Source: Nostoc desertorum CM1-VF14 (GTDB lineage Bacteria; Cyanobacteriota; Cyanobacteriia; Cyanobacteriales; Nostocaceae). From it: DNA of 64,000 bases. Of this stretch, positions 27,364 to 36,081 are shown in pieces. How positions within the stretch are numbered: position 1 is the first letter of the stretch; each line of letters starts with the position of its first letter. A program made the translations under genes and the position numbers. The DNA lies in NCBI GenBank assembly GCA_019359245.1, contig JAHHHR010000031.1, forward strand, positions 1 through 64,000, written 5' to 3'. Below the pieces are notes generated by a model, which was given only the letters and a program-made list of their open reading frames with translations, made no database searches and was not told the DNA's origin.

Positions 27364-27474
27364 TCACTGTGATAAAAAACCAACAAACAGTAAAGGCAAA
27401 AGTATTAGTAGAGACACAATTAATACTAGGGTTGCCGGTTCGATTTTAATCTGGTTCTTTTGTGGATCACGCAT
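27364..27474 (-). CDS. Small membrane peptide, 36 residues
   Basis: An open frame from ATG 27472-27474 to TGA 27364-27366. The product begins MRDPQKNQIKIEP and then has one long hydrophobic helix (LVLIVSLLILLPLLFVGFL) before the end. The charged N-terminus and single helix resemble the small subunits of thylakoid complexes, but I do not recognise it as any named Psb, Psa, Pet or Ndh protein. It lies downstream of two other minus-strand membrane-protein genes. Coding status is inferred from composition. Confidence 0.5.
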   Translation of the reverse strand: MRDPQKNQIKIEPATLVLIVSLLILLPLLFVGFLSQ

Positions 27475-27598
27475 TTTGGAATAAGCTCTTTAGGGCTTTT
27501 TAATGGTCTGCTTTTTTACACCGTACTGTACTAGTACATTAAATTTACATTTTTTCGATTTTAATAAGTGTTAATTCCTTGTTCATCCCCCCATCTGC

Positions 27599-27706
27599 TT
27601 ATTTCTTCCAGGGTAGTTTAGTTCCCATTTCAGTCAATGCAGAAAAAATGAGATACAGGACGAGTAACCCAGCACCCGCAAAAAAAGCCAGTAAATCGTT
27701 ATCCAT
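27599..27706 (-). CDS. Small membrane peptide, 35 residues
   Basis: An open frame from ATG 27704-27706 to TAA 27599-27601. The product has one hydrophobic segment (LLAFFAGAGLLVLYLIFSAL) and ends TKLPWKK, with the positive residues expected on the cytoplasmic side. It is 42 bases downstream of the 474-residue membrane-protein gene on the same strand and could be cotranscribed. No clear Shine-Dalgarno is seen. Not recognised as a named subunit. Confidence 0.5.
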   Translation of the reverse strand: MDNDLLAFFAGAGLLVLYLIFSALTEMGTKLPWKK

Positions 27707-27748
27707 AAGTGCTATTTGCTAAAACTTTGCTAATCATAGCGAAATCAC

Positions 27749-29173
27749 CTAATATTTAGCGTTTTTCTGAAGCTGTAATCTTTGGTCTTCTGGATGCGAA
27801 TACCAGCCATACCAGTGACGAACTGCTAGCCAAACGGCTGAAAGCAAACCCGCTAGGCTGAGGGTGAGTCCACTGAACGGTACTAATAATCCAAAGACAG
27901 GTAGTACTGCTCCAGCAATAGTGCAGATAATCGCAGCAAGGGAAGCACTCCGACTTGCCCCCAATCCCCATGTCAAAATCAGTAAGATGATGGAAATTAA
28001 AGTCCAAGCCAACTGAGCATTGATGACGCGAGCCAGATAGGTCAAAACCAATAGACAAGCAAAGAAAATACCACCAGCGATCGCAATATTTTTGAAACTC
28101 ATTGGCAGTGACAAATATAACAATAGTATCCACCACAAAAATATTGCTGGTGCTAGCAATAAAAGACGCGGGATTACGCCAGTGTGACGAATAGGTTCGG
28201 TGTTGGTAAACACTCCAAATGGATTTTTGACTGAAACATTATCGTCAAATTTCCAAGTAAATTGCGTACTGCGTCCGTCAGATTTAATCTCATCAGGTTT
28301 AATACCACTGGCAAAATCAGCCGGAGCAAAGTTGGCAATTGCCGTCAGGCTGAAGTTAGATAGTAACTGTCCCGTTGCACTATAAACCCAACGTGGCCCT
28401 CCTTGAGCCTGATAACTGACTCGAAAGGTGGTTTCTTGCCCTGGTTGCAGGCGGAAGGGAAAATTATAATTACCCGCGTTGCTTGGTTGTAGCCTAGTCC
28501 CATCACGCTCGATTTTGTAGCTCTCAAGCAGTGTGTAGCCGTTGGGTGGCGGTGCTTCAAAAAAGAAATTATTAATATCCTTGATCTGGTTAATTACTTT
28601 ATACTCAGCAGTATAATTTGCCTCATAAATTGAGCTGCGGCCTGGAACATCTACGCTTTGGTCAAGCTTGACTTGAATTTGTGAGCCAGCCAGCATCAAG
28701 AAGCGGGTAGTCTCTCGCGTCTCATTTACCTTGACTATTTTGCCATCAACTTGAGTGGTATAGGAGTATGGCTCTTGAATAGAGTAGCGGACTTGGGGGG
28801 CAAATTGTTCGAGCCTTTCACCTGCAACAGTTTGAGCTACTTGAGCCACCCTTGCTTGTTCCCAGTGGTGATAGCGATTGCTTAAAGTTGTACAGAGAAA
28901 AAATCCCGGTACCAACAAAACTAATATCAGGGTTAAATGTTGTAATCCCCGCAATAGTTGGGAATAACGAACAGCCCATTCGCCGATGAATATAAGTTGC
29001 TCCGGCTGGCTTCGACGAAGAGAAAAACTGATCAGAGCGATCGCAACTCCCAAAGCTACGACCAAAAATACTAACAATAGTGAAGCTTTGAGCGCCTGAG
29101 TTCCAAATTGGACAAGCTCAATCGGATGCGTCAAATCGGGTAATCCGGGAATACCTTGAGCAGAAGAGAACAT
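27749..29173 (-). CDS. Polytopic membrane protein with a large extracytoplasmic domain
   Basis: A 474-residue protein of unknown function. Two hydrophobic helices (about 32-52 and 80-95) flank the N-terminus. A soluble region of roughly 230 residues follows (about 100-330), beta-rich and with QPGQETTFRVSYQAQGG. At least five helices close the protein (about 335-460). The architecture loosely recalls CreD-like inner-membrane proteins, but no signature supports that. It heads a possible minus-strand unit with the two small membrane peptides. Confidence 0.75.
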   Translation of the reverse strand: MFSSAQGIPGLPDLTHPIELVQFGTQALKASLLLVFLVVALGVAIALISFSLRRSQPEQLIFIGEWAVRYSQLLRGLQHLTLILVLLVPGFFLCTTLSNRYHHWEQARVAQVAQTVAGERLEQFAPQVRYSIQEPYSYTTQVDGKIVKVNETRETTRFLMLAGSQIQVKLDQSVDVPGRSSIYEANYTAEYKVINQIKDINNFFFEAPPPNGYTLLESYKIERDGTRLQPSNAGNYNFPFRLQPGQETTFRVSYQAQGGPRWVYSATGQLLSNFSLTAIANFAPADFASGIKPDEIKSDGRSTQFTWKFDDNVSVKNPFGVFTNTEPIRHTGVIPRLLLLAPAIFLWWILLLYLSLPMSFKNIAIAGGIFFACLLVLTYLARVINAQLAWTLISIILLILTWGLGASRSASLAAIICTIAGAVLPVFGLLVPFSGLTLSLAGLLSAVWLAVRHWYGWYSHPEDQRLQLQKNAKY

Positions 29174-29429
29174 TAGCAGATTTTTGTAGAATTTGGAAAA
29201 CCAGACCGATAAAATCTCTTAAAAGTTTCTGGAAAAAAGTTTTATTTGATACGCTGACAGTTTAAACAAAAGTTGGATCATCTCTGACCCTGACTTGCTC
29301 GACTACAACTGAAGACTGACGCAAAACTCTCTCAAACTCTTATTTCTCTGTGTTCTCTATGCCTCTGTAGTAACCACTTTACATCTACATTTTTCCGCTA
29401 CTCATGCGTAAGTTAATTGGTATAAACAT

Positions 29430-29460
29430 CAAAAGCCCGGTCATGAAGACCAGGCTTTTG
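29430..29460. terminator. Bidirectional hairpin
   Basis: CAAAAGCC pairs with GGCTTTTG, extended by GGTC/GACC beyond a C-A mismatch, loop ATGAA. It is flanked by A/T-rich DNA and lies between a divergent pair of transcription units, about 250 bases upstream of the 474-residue protein gene. Apart from the small frame at 29674, the rest of 29174-29743 shows nothing recognisable. Confidence 0.55.
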
Positions 29461-29673
29461 AGCAGAAATAATGGGGCTATATTCCCCGAAGGTTAGTTAT
29501 AGAGGTTAAGTATAATATCGATGCTCTGATAAGTGATACCACTTTGCTGTTATCGATTCCGGAAAATCCGCTAAGAATTTTTGAGTAGCCTGTTATCTTT
29601 CAAAATACAGCAAGCGACTGACAGCGTCAGCGTGTAGGATCTAAAAATATTATTGATTTTCCGGCTGTTGTTG

Positions 29674-29778
29674 ATGAATAATGAATTTGCTAACTGGCAA
29701 GAATGGCTGACAGTATTCGCCTATCTAGGTTTTACGGTCTTTATTATTTGGCGCGTGTTTTCCGTCGAGAAGAATTAA
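29674..29778 (+). CDS. Small membrane peptide, 34 residues
   Basis: An open frame from ATG 29674 to TAA 29776-29778. The product starts MNNEFANWQEW and has one hydrophobic helix (LTVFAYLGFTVFIIW) ending RVFSVEKN. Its 3' end overlaps the convergent secreted-protein gene by 35 bases. It is a third single-helix peptide within 2.4 kb. No Shine-Dalgarno is obvious and the family is not recognised. Confidence 0.4.
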   Translation: MNNEFANWQEWLTVFAYLGFTVFIIWRVFSVEKN

Positions 29779-30079
29779 AAAAGCTGCATATCATCTCACC
29801 AGGATCTTTTTGCTCAAAGGGCAAAATAGCTCCATTTTGTTGAACCTTGACTCTTTCATGACAATTGTAGACCTCAGTAGGTCTTTTCACTCCATCCACA
29901 CTAACGGCTGCCCTGTATTCCCAATAATTTTTAGCACTTCGGTTGATGCTGAGAATACAAATCTGGTGGCGTTGCCCATCGTAGACATAGTAGCGGCATA
30001 CAGATGCAAAAGCTGGGTGTGCTACGCTTAACACTAGTATTAATAAAAACACAAAAATTACGATCCTTATCTGGTTCAT
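29744..30079 (-). CDS. Secreted protein of unknown function
   Basis: A 111-residue protein with a signal peptide at about 1-25 (IVIFVFLLILVLSVAHPAFA, cleavage after AFA). The mature part has four cysteines (VCRYY, ICILS, YNCHE, MICSF), suggesting two disulfides in the periplasm. It ends with a basic SSRRKTRAK tail. No known domain is recognised. It stands alone between a small membrane-peptide frame and an MlaE-type permease gene on the opposite strand. Confidence 0.65.
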   Translation of the reverse strand: MNQIRIVIFVFLLILVLSVAHPAFASVCRYYVYDGQRHQICILSINRSAKNYWEYRAAVSVDGVKRPTEVYNCHERVKVQQNGAILPFEQKDPGEMICSFFNSSRRKTRAK

Positions 30080-30378
30080 AAAAAATTATTTAACATTACA
30101 TTATTAAATATTTAAACTCTTTGAGTCGAGTCAATTACTTTTCCCTGTTGGACAGACCATAAATTACAACTTTCTATCACACAAAGCATGAGAGCAGTAG
30201 CAAAAAGGTCACAATACCATAGGTGCTATGTTCCACAAAAGTTTATTAAGCTAAGTTGAACCATGCCCAAACACTTCCTCAAGTTTGAGGGTAAACATTC
30301 AGTGCATTCATTGATGTAACATACGCTAATACCAATTCGTAATACTTTACGGGAAAATGTACTTCGTGCATCTACGTA

Positions 30379-31266
30379 ATGGAGAAAATCAGATTGCATC
30401 TGGCTGGATTTCCACCATTTGTATATGTATTCTTCTTTTGGAGAATTGATATAAAATGTGTGCAAAAAAAGCCAGTCTTAAGGACGATAAAATTGCGACT
30501 AAAAACGAATTTTGAGCAATCTGAGATTGTACGCTGTTTTTTAGCAGTACTGCTTTTCGGCCAAGTGTGGCTACATTTCCTCCAAGGAAAAACTTACTAT
30601 CGCAAGGTTTTGCAACATTTAGTGATTGCTGGGCCAGGTTCTATTTCTCCAGTTCTCCTTGTCAGTGGTTTTGCAGGAATGATTTTTACTATTCAAACGG
30701 CTAGAGAATTAGTCCGATTTGGAGCTGTCAATGCTGTGGGAGGTGCTTTTGCTTTAGCTTTTTGTAGAGAATTGGCTCCAATTTTGACCGCTAGTATTAT
30801 GGCGGGACAAGTAGGTTCTGCTTTTGCAGCAGAAATAGGTGCAATGCAAGTCACAGAGCAAATTGATGCACTTTATATGCTCAAAACTGATCCAATTGAT
30901 TATCTAATAGTTCCTAGAGTAATTGCTTGTAGTTTAATGGTGCCTTTGATGACGATTTTGGCTTTAGTTACAGGCATCATTGGCGGAGTTTTTGCTGCAT
31001 CATACTTTTACAAAATTCTTCCCGAAACATTTTTAGAATCAGTTAGAAATTTTTTAGACCCGTCAGATTTATTTATTATTTTGCTGAAAGGATTTATTTT
31101 TGGTGTGCTGGTTGCTGTCATTGGCTGTAGTTGGGGTTTAACTACTAAGGGGGGAGCAAAAGAAGTAGGAGAATCGGCAACAAAAGCAGTTGTTACTAGT
31201 TGGGTATCAATTTTTGTCATGGATTTTTTCCTCTCTTTACTGCTGTTTGAAGAGCTTGCATTTTAA
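30379..31266 (+). CDS. MlaE-family lipid ABC transporter permease
   Basis: A 295-residue membrane protein of the MlaE/DUF140 family. Conserved segments are MIFTIQTARELVRFGA, RELAPILTASIMAGQVGSAFAAEIGAMQVTEQIDAL and LKTDPIDYLIVPRVIA. Homologues move phospholipids or other lipids between envelope membranes, together with an MCE protein and an ATPase, neither of which is present here. The N-terminal 27 residues are unusual and a GTG at 30460 (269 residues) is an equally likely start. The strand and spacing give no operon partner. Confidence 0.85.
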   Translation: MEKIRLHLAGFPPFVYVFFFWRIDIKCVQKKPVLRTIKLRLKTNFEQSEIVRCFLAVLLFGQVWLHFLQGKTYYRKVLQHLVIAGPGSISPVLLVSGFAGMIFTIQTARELVRFGAVNAVGGAFALAFCRELAPILTASIMAGQVGSAFAAEIGAMQVTEQIDALYMLKTDPIDYLIVPRVIACSLMVPLMTILALVTGIIGGVFAASYFYKILPETFLESVRNFLDPSDLFIILLKGFIFGVLVAVIGCSWGLTTKGGAKEVGESATKAVVTSWVSIFVMDFFLSLLLFEELAF

Positions 31267-31402
31267 ACACAAGCAAGTATTGAAAAATTTTTTCGACTTG
31301 TTTAGAAAGTTGGGAACCTGATATAATATTCGCATAATTAGTTACGATTCGCTGCTTGCGGGAGCTATGATGTACACATATTTTTGTACAAAACTAAAAT
31401 AG

Positions 31403-31447
31403 TCGGAGATCCTCCAAAATCCTCCGATAAATTGGAGGTTTTTTTCT
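31403..31447 (+). promoter_or_regulatory. Terminator/pseudoknot-type leader before the helicase gene
   Basis: CCTCCAA (31411-31417) pairs with TTGGAGG (31432-31438) and is followed by a run of T residues, a terminator. TCGGAG (31403-31408) can pair with CTCCGA (31422-31427), which lies inside that terminator loop. The two helices interleave and could form a pseudoknot or switch. It is about 240 bases upstream of the helicase start. It could instead simply end an upstream transcript or a small RNA. The rest of 31267-31684 shows nothing recognisable. Confidence 0.5.
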
Positions 31448-31684
31448 TCTAAGCATATAAAATAATAGATACCTCTGTAAAATAAGGTAAAGCTTTGTAC
31501 AGGATTTTGTTTGACCTACTCAATAGGAATTAATAGGTGAGAATATTTGATTACCAAAGTTGTGTAATCAGCCTAGATAGGGACTGAAACGCCGCAAAAT
31601 CCTAGAAAAATCGGCTTAGAATCCCCCACTAAAAGATTGCTGAATTCTGCTTGGAGAATTCTTCTTAAAAATATAAAATTTGAT

Positions 31685-34087
31685 ATGTCAGATTCTAAAT
31701 TTACCGTTACTGTGCCTCAAGAGTTACTACACTCAGAATTGTCTGAACAATCGCCTCTTCCTAACCTGCGACAGAAGATTCTAGCAATTCGCAACAGTCT
31801 ACGTCCTGGACAACAACAAATGGCTGACTGGCAATCTGGCCCTCTAGCTATTTCTGCCGTTCCTGGTGCAGGTAAATCTACTGGTATGGCGGCGGCGGCG
31901 GCGATCGCGATCGCCCGTCAATATGAACGTTCATCCTCGCGTCGTCAATTGGTGGTTGTCACCTTTACTCGCTCTGCTGCTGCCAACATTAAAGCGAAGA
32001 TCCGGAAATTCTTACGAGATGATTTATCCTTACCCCAGACAGGCTTTTTTGTCTACACTCTACATGGTCTAGCGTTGAACATTGCCAGTCGCCATTCTGA
32101 TTTATCGGGTTTGCAACTAGAAAATGTCACATTAATTACACCAACCCAAAGTCATCGCTTTATCCGAACAGCTGTAGAGCAATGGATTGCAAATAATCCA
32201 GGAATATATTTGCGGTTATTAGAAGGTCATCAATTTGATGGAGAAGAGACAGAAAGGTTGCGTCGCCAATCTGTGCTACGAACAGAAGTATTACCGGAAT
32301 TAGCTAATACAGTAATTCATGAGGCAAAAAGTTCTGGGATATCGCCAGAGAAATTGCGGGAGTGGAGTAAACAAACTACAGACGAATATGCAATTTTGAG
32401 TGTAGCGGCGGGATTATATGAACAATATCAAAACTTAATGCGATCGCGTGATTTCATCGACTACGACGATATGATTTTAGCCGCACTGCGCGTTTTAGAA
32501 AACGACAGCGCCCGTCGCATCGAGCAAAATCAAGTTTTTGCCGTCTTTGAAGACGAAGCCCAAGATTCTAGTCCCCTACAGACGCAGCTATTAGAAATTT
32601 TAGCTAGTAATGGGGATAAAGGAGGTAACTCCTCACTCCTAGCTCCTAACTCCTCACTCAACTTAGTCCGAGTCGGTGACCCCAACCAAGCAATTAACTC
32701 TACCTTTACCCCAGCCGATCCGATTTATTTTCGGCAATTTTGCGAAGAGTGCGATCGCATCGAACGATTAGCAACAATGGATCAAGCTGGTCGCAGTACT
32801 AGAATTATCATTGAAGCCGCTAACTTTGCCCTCAAATGGATCAATAATCAGTCATTAGCAAAAACCAATAACGGACAACAGATCCCTGACAACCGACAAG
32901 TACCATTTCGCTTACAGACAATTCGCCCTGTTGAAGTTGGCGATCCACAAAAGAACGCCAACCCAACATCAGTAGGCCGGGGATTAGAACTTTATACCCC
33001 GCGTGACATTCATCACACCGTTGAATTATTATCTCAAAGAGTAATCGAGTTATTTGGCGAAGACCCAACACAAAATAGTGCAGCGATTTTAGTGCGAGAA
33101 AATCGCCAAGGAAGATGGTTAGCAGAGGCTTTGACGCCTATATGCAAAGAGCATAAAATTACACTTTACGATGTAGGAGAACGCGATCGCCGTTCCCATG
33201 TTCCCCAAGAAATTTTAGCATTACTGCAATTTTGCGATCGTCCCCACTCCCCCGATTATCTCAAAGCCGCACTAGAAGCATTAGTACAGCGCCAATTAAT
33301 ACCTACCCAAGACCTTAACGCCCTTGCTAGTCTACCAGAAGAATTTTTGTATCCTGGTCCCCTAACAGCACCCCAGCCAGAAACAGTCCAAAAAGCCGCT
33401 CGCTTGTGTCGCAATTTACTTCGCGCCCGCTTGGAATTGCCTTTGTACCAGCTAATTTCCTTTCTCGCCTTGACTTTAAATTACGACCAGGCAGAATTAG
33501 CAACTGCTGACAAACTCGCAGAACGGGTAAACCAGCAGATAGCTGGCAATAGTTCAATGGGGGGAATGCTATCTGCTTTAAGTGAAATCGTCAGTTCCGA
33601 ACGGTTTGAACCAGTGGAAACCGAAGATTCGGAAGAACGTTACACTCGTCGCGGTCAACTGACCATTATTACCATGCATAAAGCCAAAGGGCTGGATTGG
33701 GACTATGTGTTTCTTCCTTTTCTCCACGAAAACTTGATTCCTGGTCGATTTTGGGTTCCTCCCCAAAGCCAATTCTTAGGGGATTTTACCTTATCAGAAG
33801 TAGCCCGCGCCCAAATTCGTGCTGCTCTCCACGGAGAATCTACCATACCAGATGTCACACAAGCATGGGAACAAGCAAAGCATTTAAAAATATCTGAGGA
33901 GTATCGTTTACTGTATGTTGCGATGACACGGGCAAAGCGTCTGGTGTGGATGTCAGCATCACAGAAGGCCCCTTTTACTTGGAGTAAACCGGAGAATTTA
34001 CAAGAACAAGCTCCTTGCCCTGTGTTTCCAGCATTAAAGCGTCAATTTCCTGAATGTGTGGCCAATTTAGCAGTAATTACCAAATAA
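31685..34087 (+). CDS. UvrD/PcrA-like superfamily 1 DNA helicase
   Basis: An 800-residue SF1A helicase. Motif I is VPGAGKST, motif Ia VTFTRSAAANIKAKI, motif II FEDEAQDSSPLQ, motif III VGDPNQAINSTF, motif V ITMHKAKGLDWDYVF and motif VI LLYVAMTRAKR. It unwinds DNA 3'-to-5' in repair. The ATG at 31685 (MSDSKFTVTV) is chosen over TTG 31637. The Ala-rich run after motif I is partly encoded by overlapping HIP1-like sequence. The domain order is that of UvrD, but it is longer and divergent, so it may be a cyanobacterium-specific paralogue rather than uvrD itself. Confidence 0.9.
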   Translation: MSDSKFTVTVPQELLHSELSEQSPLPNLRQKILAIRNSLRPGQQQMADWQSGPLAISAVPGAGKSTGMAAAAAIAIARQYERSSSRRQLVVVTFTRSAAANIKAKIRKFLRDDLSLPQTGFFVYTLHGLALNIASRHSDLSGLQLENVTLITPTQSHRFIRTAVEQWIANNPGIYLRLLEGHQFDGEETERLRRQSVLRTEVLPELANTVIHEAKSSGISPEKLREWSKQTTDEYAILSVAAGLYEQYQNLMRSRDFIDYDDMILAALRVLENDSARRIEQNQVFAVFEDEAQDSSPLQTQLLEILASNGDKGGNSSLLAPNSSLNLVRVGDPNQAINSTFTPADPIYFRQFCEECDRIERLATMDQAGRSTRIIIEAANFALKWINNQSLAKTNNGQQIPDNRQVPFRLQTIRPVEVGDPQKNANPTSVGRGLELYTPRDIHHTVELLSQRVIELFGEDPTQNSAAILVRENRQGRWLAEALTPICKEHKITLYDVGERDRRSHVPQEILALLQFCDRPHSPDYLKAALEALVQRQLIPTQDLNALASLPEEFLYPGPLTAPQPETVQKAARLCRNLLRARLELPLYQLISFLALTLNYDQAELATADKLAERVNQQIAGNSSMGGMLSALSEIVSSERFEPVETEDSEERYTRRGQLTIITMHKAKGLDWDYVFLPFLHENLIPGRFWVPPQSQFLGDFTLSEVARAQIRAALHGESTIPDVTQAWEQAKHLKISEEYRLLYVAMTRAKRLVWMSASQKAPFTWSKPENLQEQAPCPVFPALKRQFPECVANLAVITK

Positions 34088-34124
34088 GGATGATGAAAAC
34101 TTTTATTAAGCTCAACCCACCCCT

Positions 34125-34350
34125 AAAGCTATGCCTTATAAACATTTTTCTTAACAGAAAAATTGACAAAACATAGAAGTAATGTAGTGTCTATAGCAAG
34201 AGATGGAAGCAGAACAAAGTTAAACATGGAACAATGGATCACACAAAAACTAGAAAGAACAGAATTTGGTGACACCAGAAGAACCAAACGATTGATCAAA
34301 ATAGTGGAAAATTTAAGTGCCAAACCAGAAGCAAGTATTCCACAAGCGAG
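34125..34350 (+). mobile_element. Remnant of an IS4/Tn5-like element (second copy)
   Basis: The plus strand encodes MEQWITQKLERTEFGDTRRT... and ends after IPQASGT, the start of a Tn5-like transposase. The sequence upstream of the ATG (from about 34125) matches the copy at 10518-10749 closely. At its right edge the DNA switches directly into the reverse-strand tail of the DUF6745 gene (about 34352), so this remnant marks the break in that gene. Confidence 0.75.
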
Positions 34351-34351
34351 C

Positions 34352-35353
34352 GGGACTCCAATTTACCCAGCGAATTGCTTCACGCGCTGAGTTCATATTC
34401 GGTGGAACTCGCAAGGCGTGAATAAAACCCGTACTGGGGCAAGTCATTTTTAATAAGTAAATTGCTTCTTCATCTACATCATTATCTATTTTTAATAGAG
34501 TATATTATTTCCAAAAATCTAATTCAATTGCTTGTAATTCTTGGCAAGTTCTAGCCTAACCAATACCCTGAATTAACACTCGGCGTAGTTCGGCGTTTTC
34601 CTCTGTTAAAAGCCATTCAGCTTGCCATTGCTGCGGGTGGATTTTACCGTATTTTTCAGGTAAAGTTACACCGTGGTAGGAGTAGAGGCTATATCCATCA
34701 GTAAATTCAATAGCTGGTTCGCCTTCAGCGTGGAGACGATTTTGATTGTCGAAGCGCAGGTGAAGGGGGCGATCGCATACAATACAAATTTTTTCATAAG
34801 GCAAAATCCAGCTACAATACTTTAATAGCGACTGCAAAGCTTGCCATTTTATTTGGTTGTAAGAGCAATTTAAGACCGAAATATAAAAATCTACCCAACT
34901 GCACACGCTTGAATATAAATGAGTTTTAAACCAAAGACTAGGAAGATTTGTTATGAGTTGAAGTTGAGTTTTTAATTCATCTCTCAATATGTCTTCTAGT
35001 AGAGTTAAATATGGTAGCACGACAAGTAGTTGCATCTGGAGTTGGTTATTTAGTTGCCATTCAACTTGGCTACTTAATTCATTTGTAAATTTGTACAAAA
35101 GTTGGTTATAAAATTCGCTGTCCAATAGGTGTTTTAGTTGCTTGTGAATCACAATTTTTAGACCAGCATACGGGCTATCACAAAAAATAATTTCAGGCTC
35201 TTGTTTACAAATTGCTATATACCCAGCTTTTACCGCTTCCGCCGCTTTTTCACGATCAATTCTCTCAGTTGAAAACGCGATCGCTCTCCACTTTTCCCGA
35301 TAAACTGGAATTAAAGCCTCTTGCTCAGGCGTTAACTTTTCAATCAGTGACAT
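34352..35353 (-). pseudogene. DUF6745 gene broken by two stops and an IS junction
   Basis: The open part (34556-35353) is 265 residues, with LPYEKICIVCDRPLHLRFDNQNRLHAEGEPAIEFTDGYSLYSYHGV, the DUF6745 core. Beyond the TAG at 34556-34558 the same frame continues without frameshift as ARTCQELQAIELDFWK, a TAA (34505-34507), then YTLLKIDNDVDEEAIYLLK, MTCPSTGFIHALRVPPNMN and SAREAIRWVNW, where it meets the IS remnant. The full-length ancestor was therefore longer. The 265-residue product may still be made. The function of the family is unknown. It overlaps its upstream partner by 14 bases. Confidence 0.7.
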
Positions 35354-35633
35354 ATCGCCAACCTTCAGGCTCGTATTCCCGTTGAATTTTCACCATCCAA
35401 TCACCTTGGGGAATACAAATAGCTTTATGCTCCTCATGGGCAAGCAATGCCGACCCTGAAAACATACGTAAATAGAGTGTGCTATCTTTATCGTATAATT
35501 CTGCGCTTCCCTCAGTAATGCGAAGCTTATGCCCCGTAACTTCGCCTTCTGCCAAAGTTAAGTGAGGTATTTTTTGTCCTTCAATTTGCTGCACAGGCAG
35601 TAAAATTACATCACCTTGGCGAATCGGTTTCAT
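35340..35633 (-). CDS. Small conserved partner of the DUF6745 gene
   Basis: A 97-residue protein starting MKPIRQGDVILLPVQQIEG, then LAEGEVTGHKLRITEGSAELY, and ending EPEGWRYVTD. Its sequence suggests a compact beta-rich fold; no catalytic motif is obvious. It overlaps the DUF6745 start by 14 bases, so the two are translationally coupled and probably functionally linked. I have the impression of this pairing in other cyanobacteria but cannot confirm it. With the partner truncated, its present role is uncertain. Confidence 0.75.
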   Translation of the reverse strand: MKPIRQGDVILLPVQQIEGQKIPHLTLAEGEVTGHKLRITEGSAELYDKDSTLYLRMFSGSALLAHEEHKAICIPQGDWMVKIQREYEPEGWRYVTD

Positions 35634-36081
35634 GGTTTTGCTTTCCTAACATAGGTACAAACCCAACTTCGCTTTTGCTTTCAAATTTGGTTTAATTTTG
35701 GCACAAGCTCTTAGAAATTGGGCATTGGGAATTTGGCATAGGTCAATTCAATAGTTATTCTTTGCCTGCTCCCCCTGCTCCCTCATCCCCCACTCCCCAC
35801 TCCCCACTCCCCACTCCCCAATAATATTTTGAAAACTGTAGTCGCCAATTATGCGTTAGATAAGTTAAAGATTGAAATAGCTGGAAATTCACACCCAGCG
35901 TTCCCCTCCCCTAACCTCTGGGATAGACTAGGCCATAAGTTCAGCAGATTTTATCCCAAGCAGGCAGTTTATGTGAGGATTAAATCACTGCCCTAAGCGT
36001 GACCTTTTATCTTGACAATTTGCAAAAATTACCTCAATTTGACTGTTTAGCTTAGTAGCTCTTCTTTTTATTGAAATTTCC
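35634..36081. repeat. Intergenic region with CACTCCC tandem repeats
   Basis: Four to five copies of CCCCACT occur at about 35790-35820 within a C-rich tract (from 35766). The remaining DNA up to the topA start shows nothing recognisable apart from presumed promoter sequence. Confidence 0.8.

Noticed and set aside
27500..27545. NtcA-like site around GTACTGTACTAGTAC
   Set aside because: The spacing is GTA-N9-TAC rather than N8, and no nearby gene start fits.
30226..30465. Minus-strand frame of 79 codons
   Set aside because: It overlaps the start of the MlaE-type gene on the other strand, has no recognisable sequence pattern and no ribosome site.
34505..34558. Reading through TAG (for example as pyrrolysine) in the DUF6745 gene
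   Set aside because: A second, different stop (TAA) follows in the same frame and the gene end is cut by an IS remnant, so decay explains it better.
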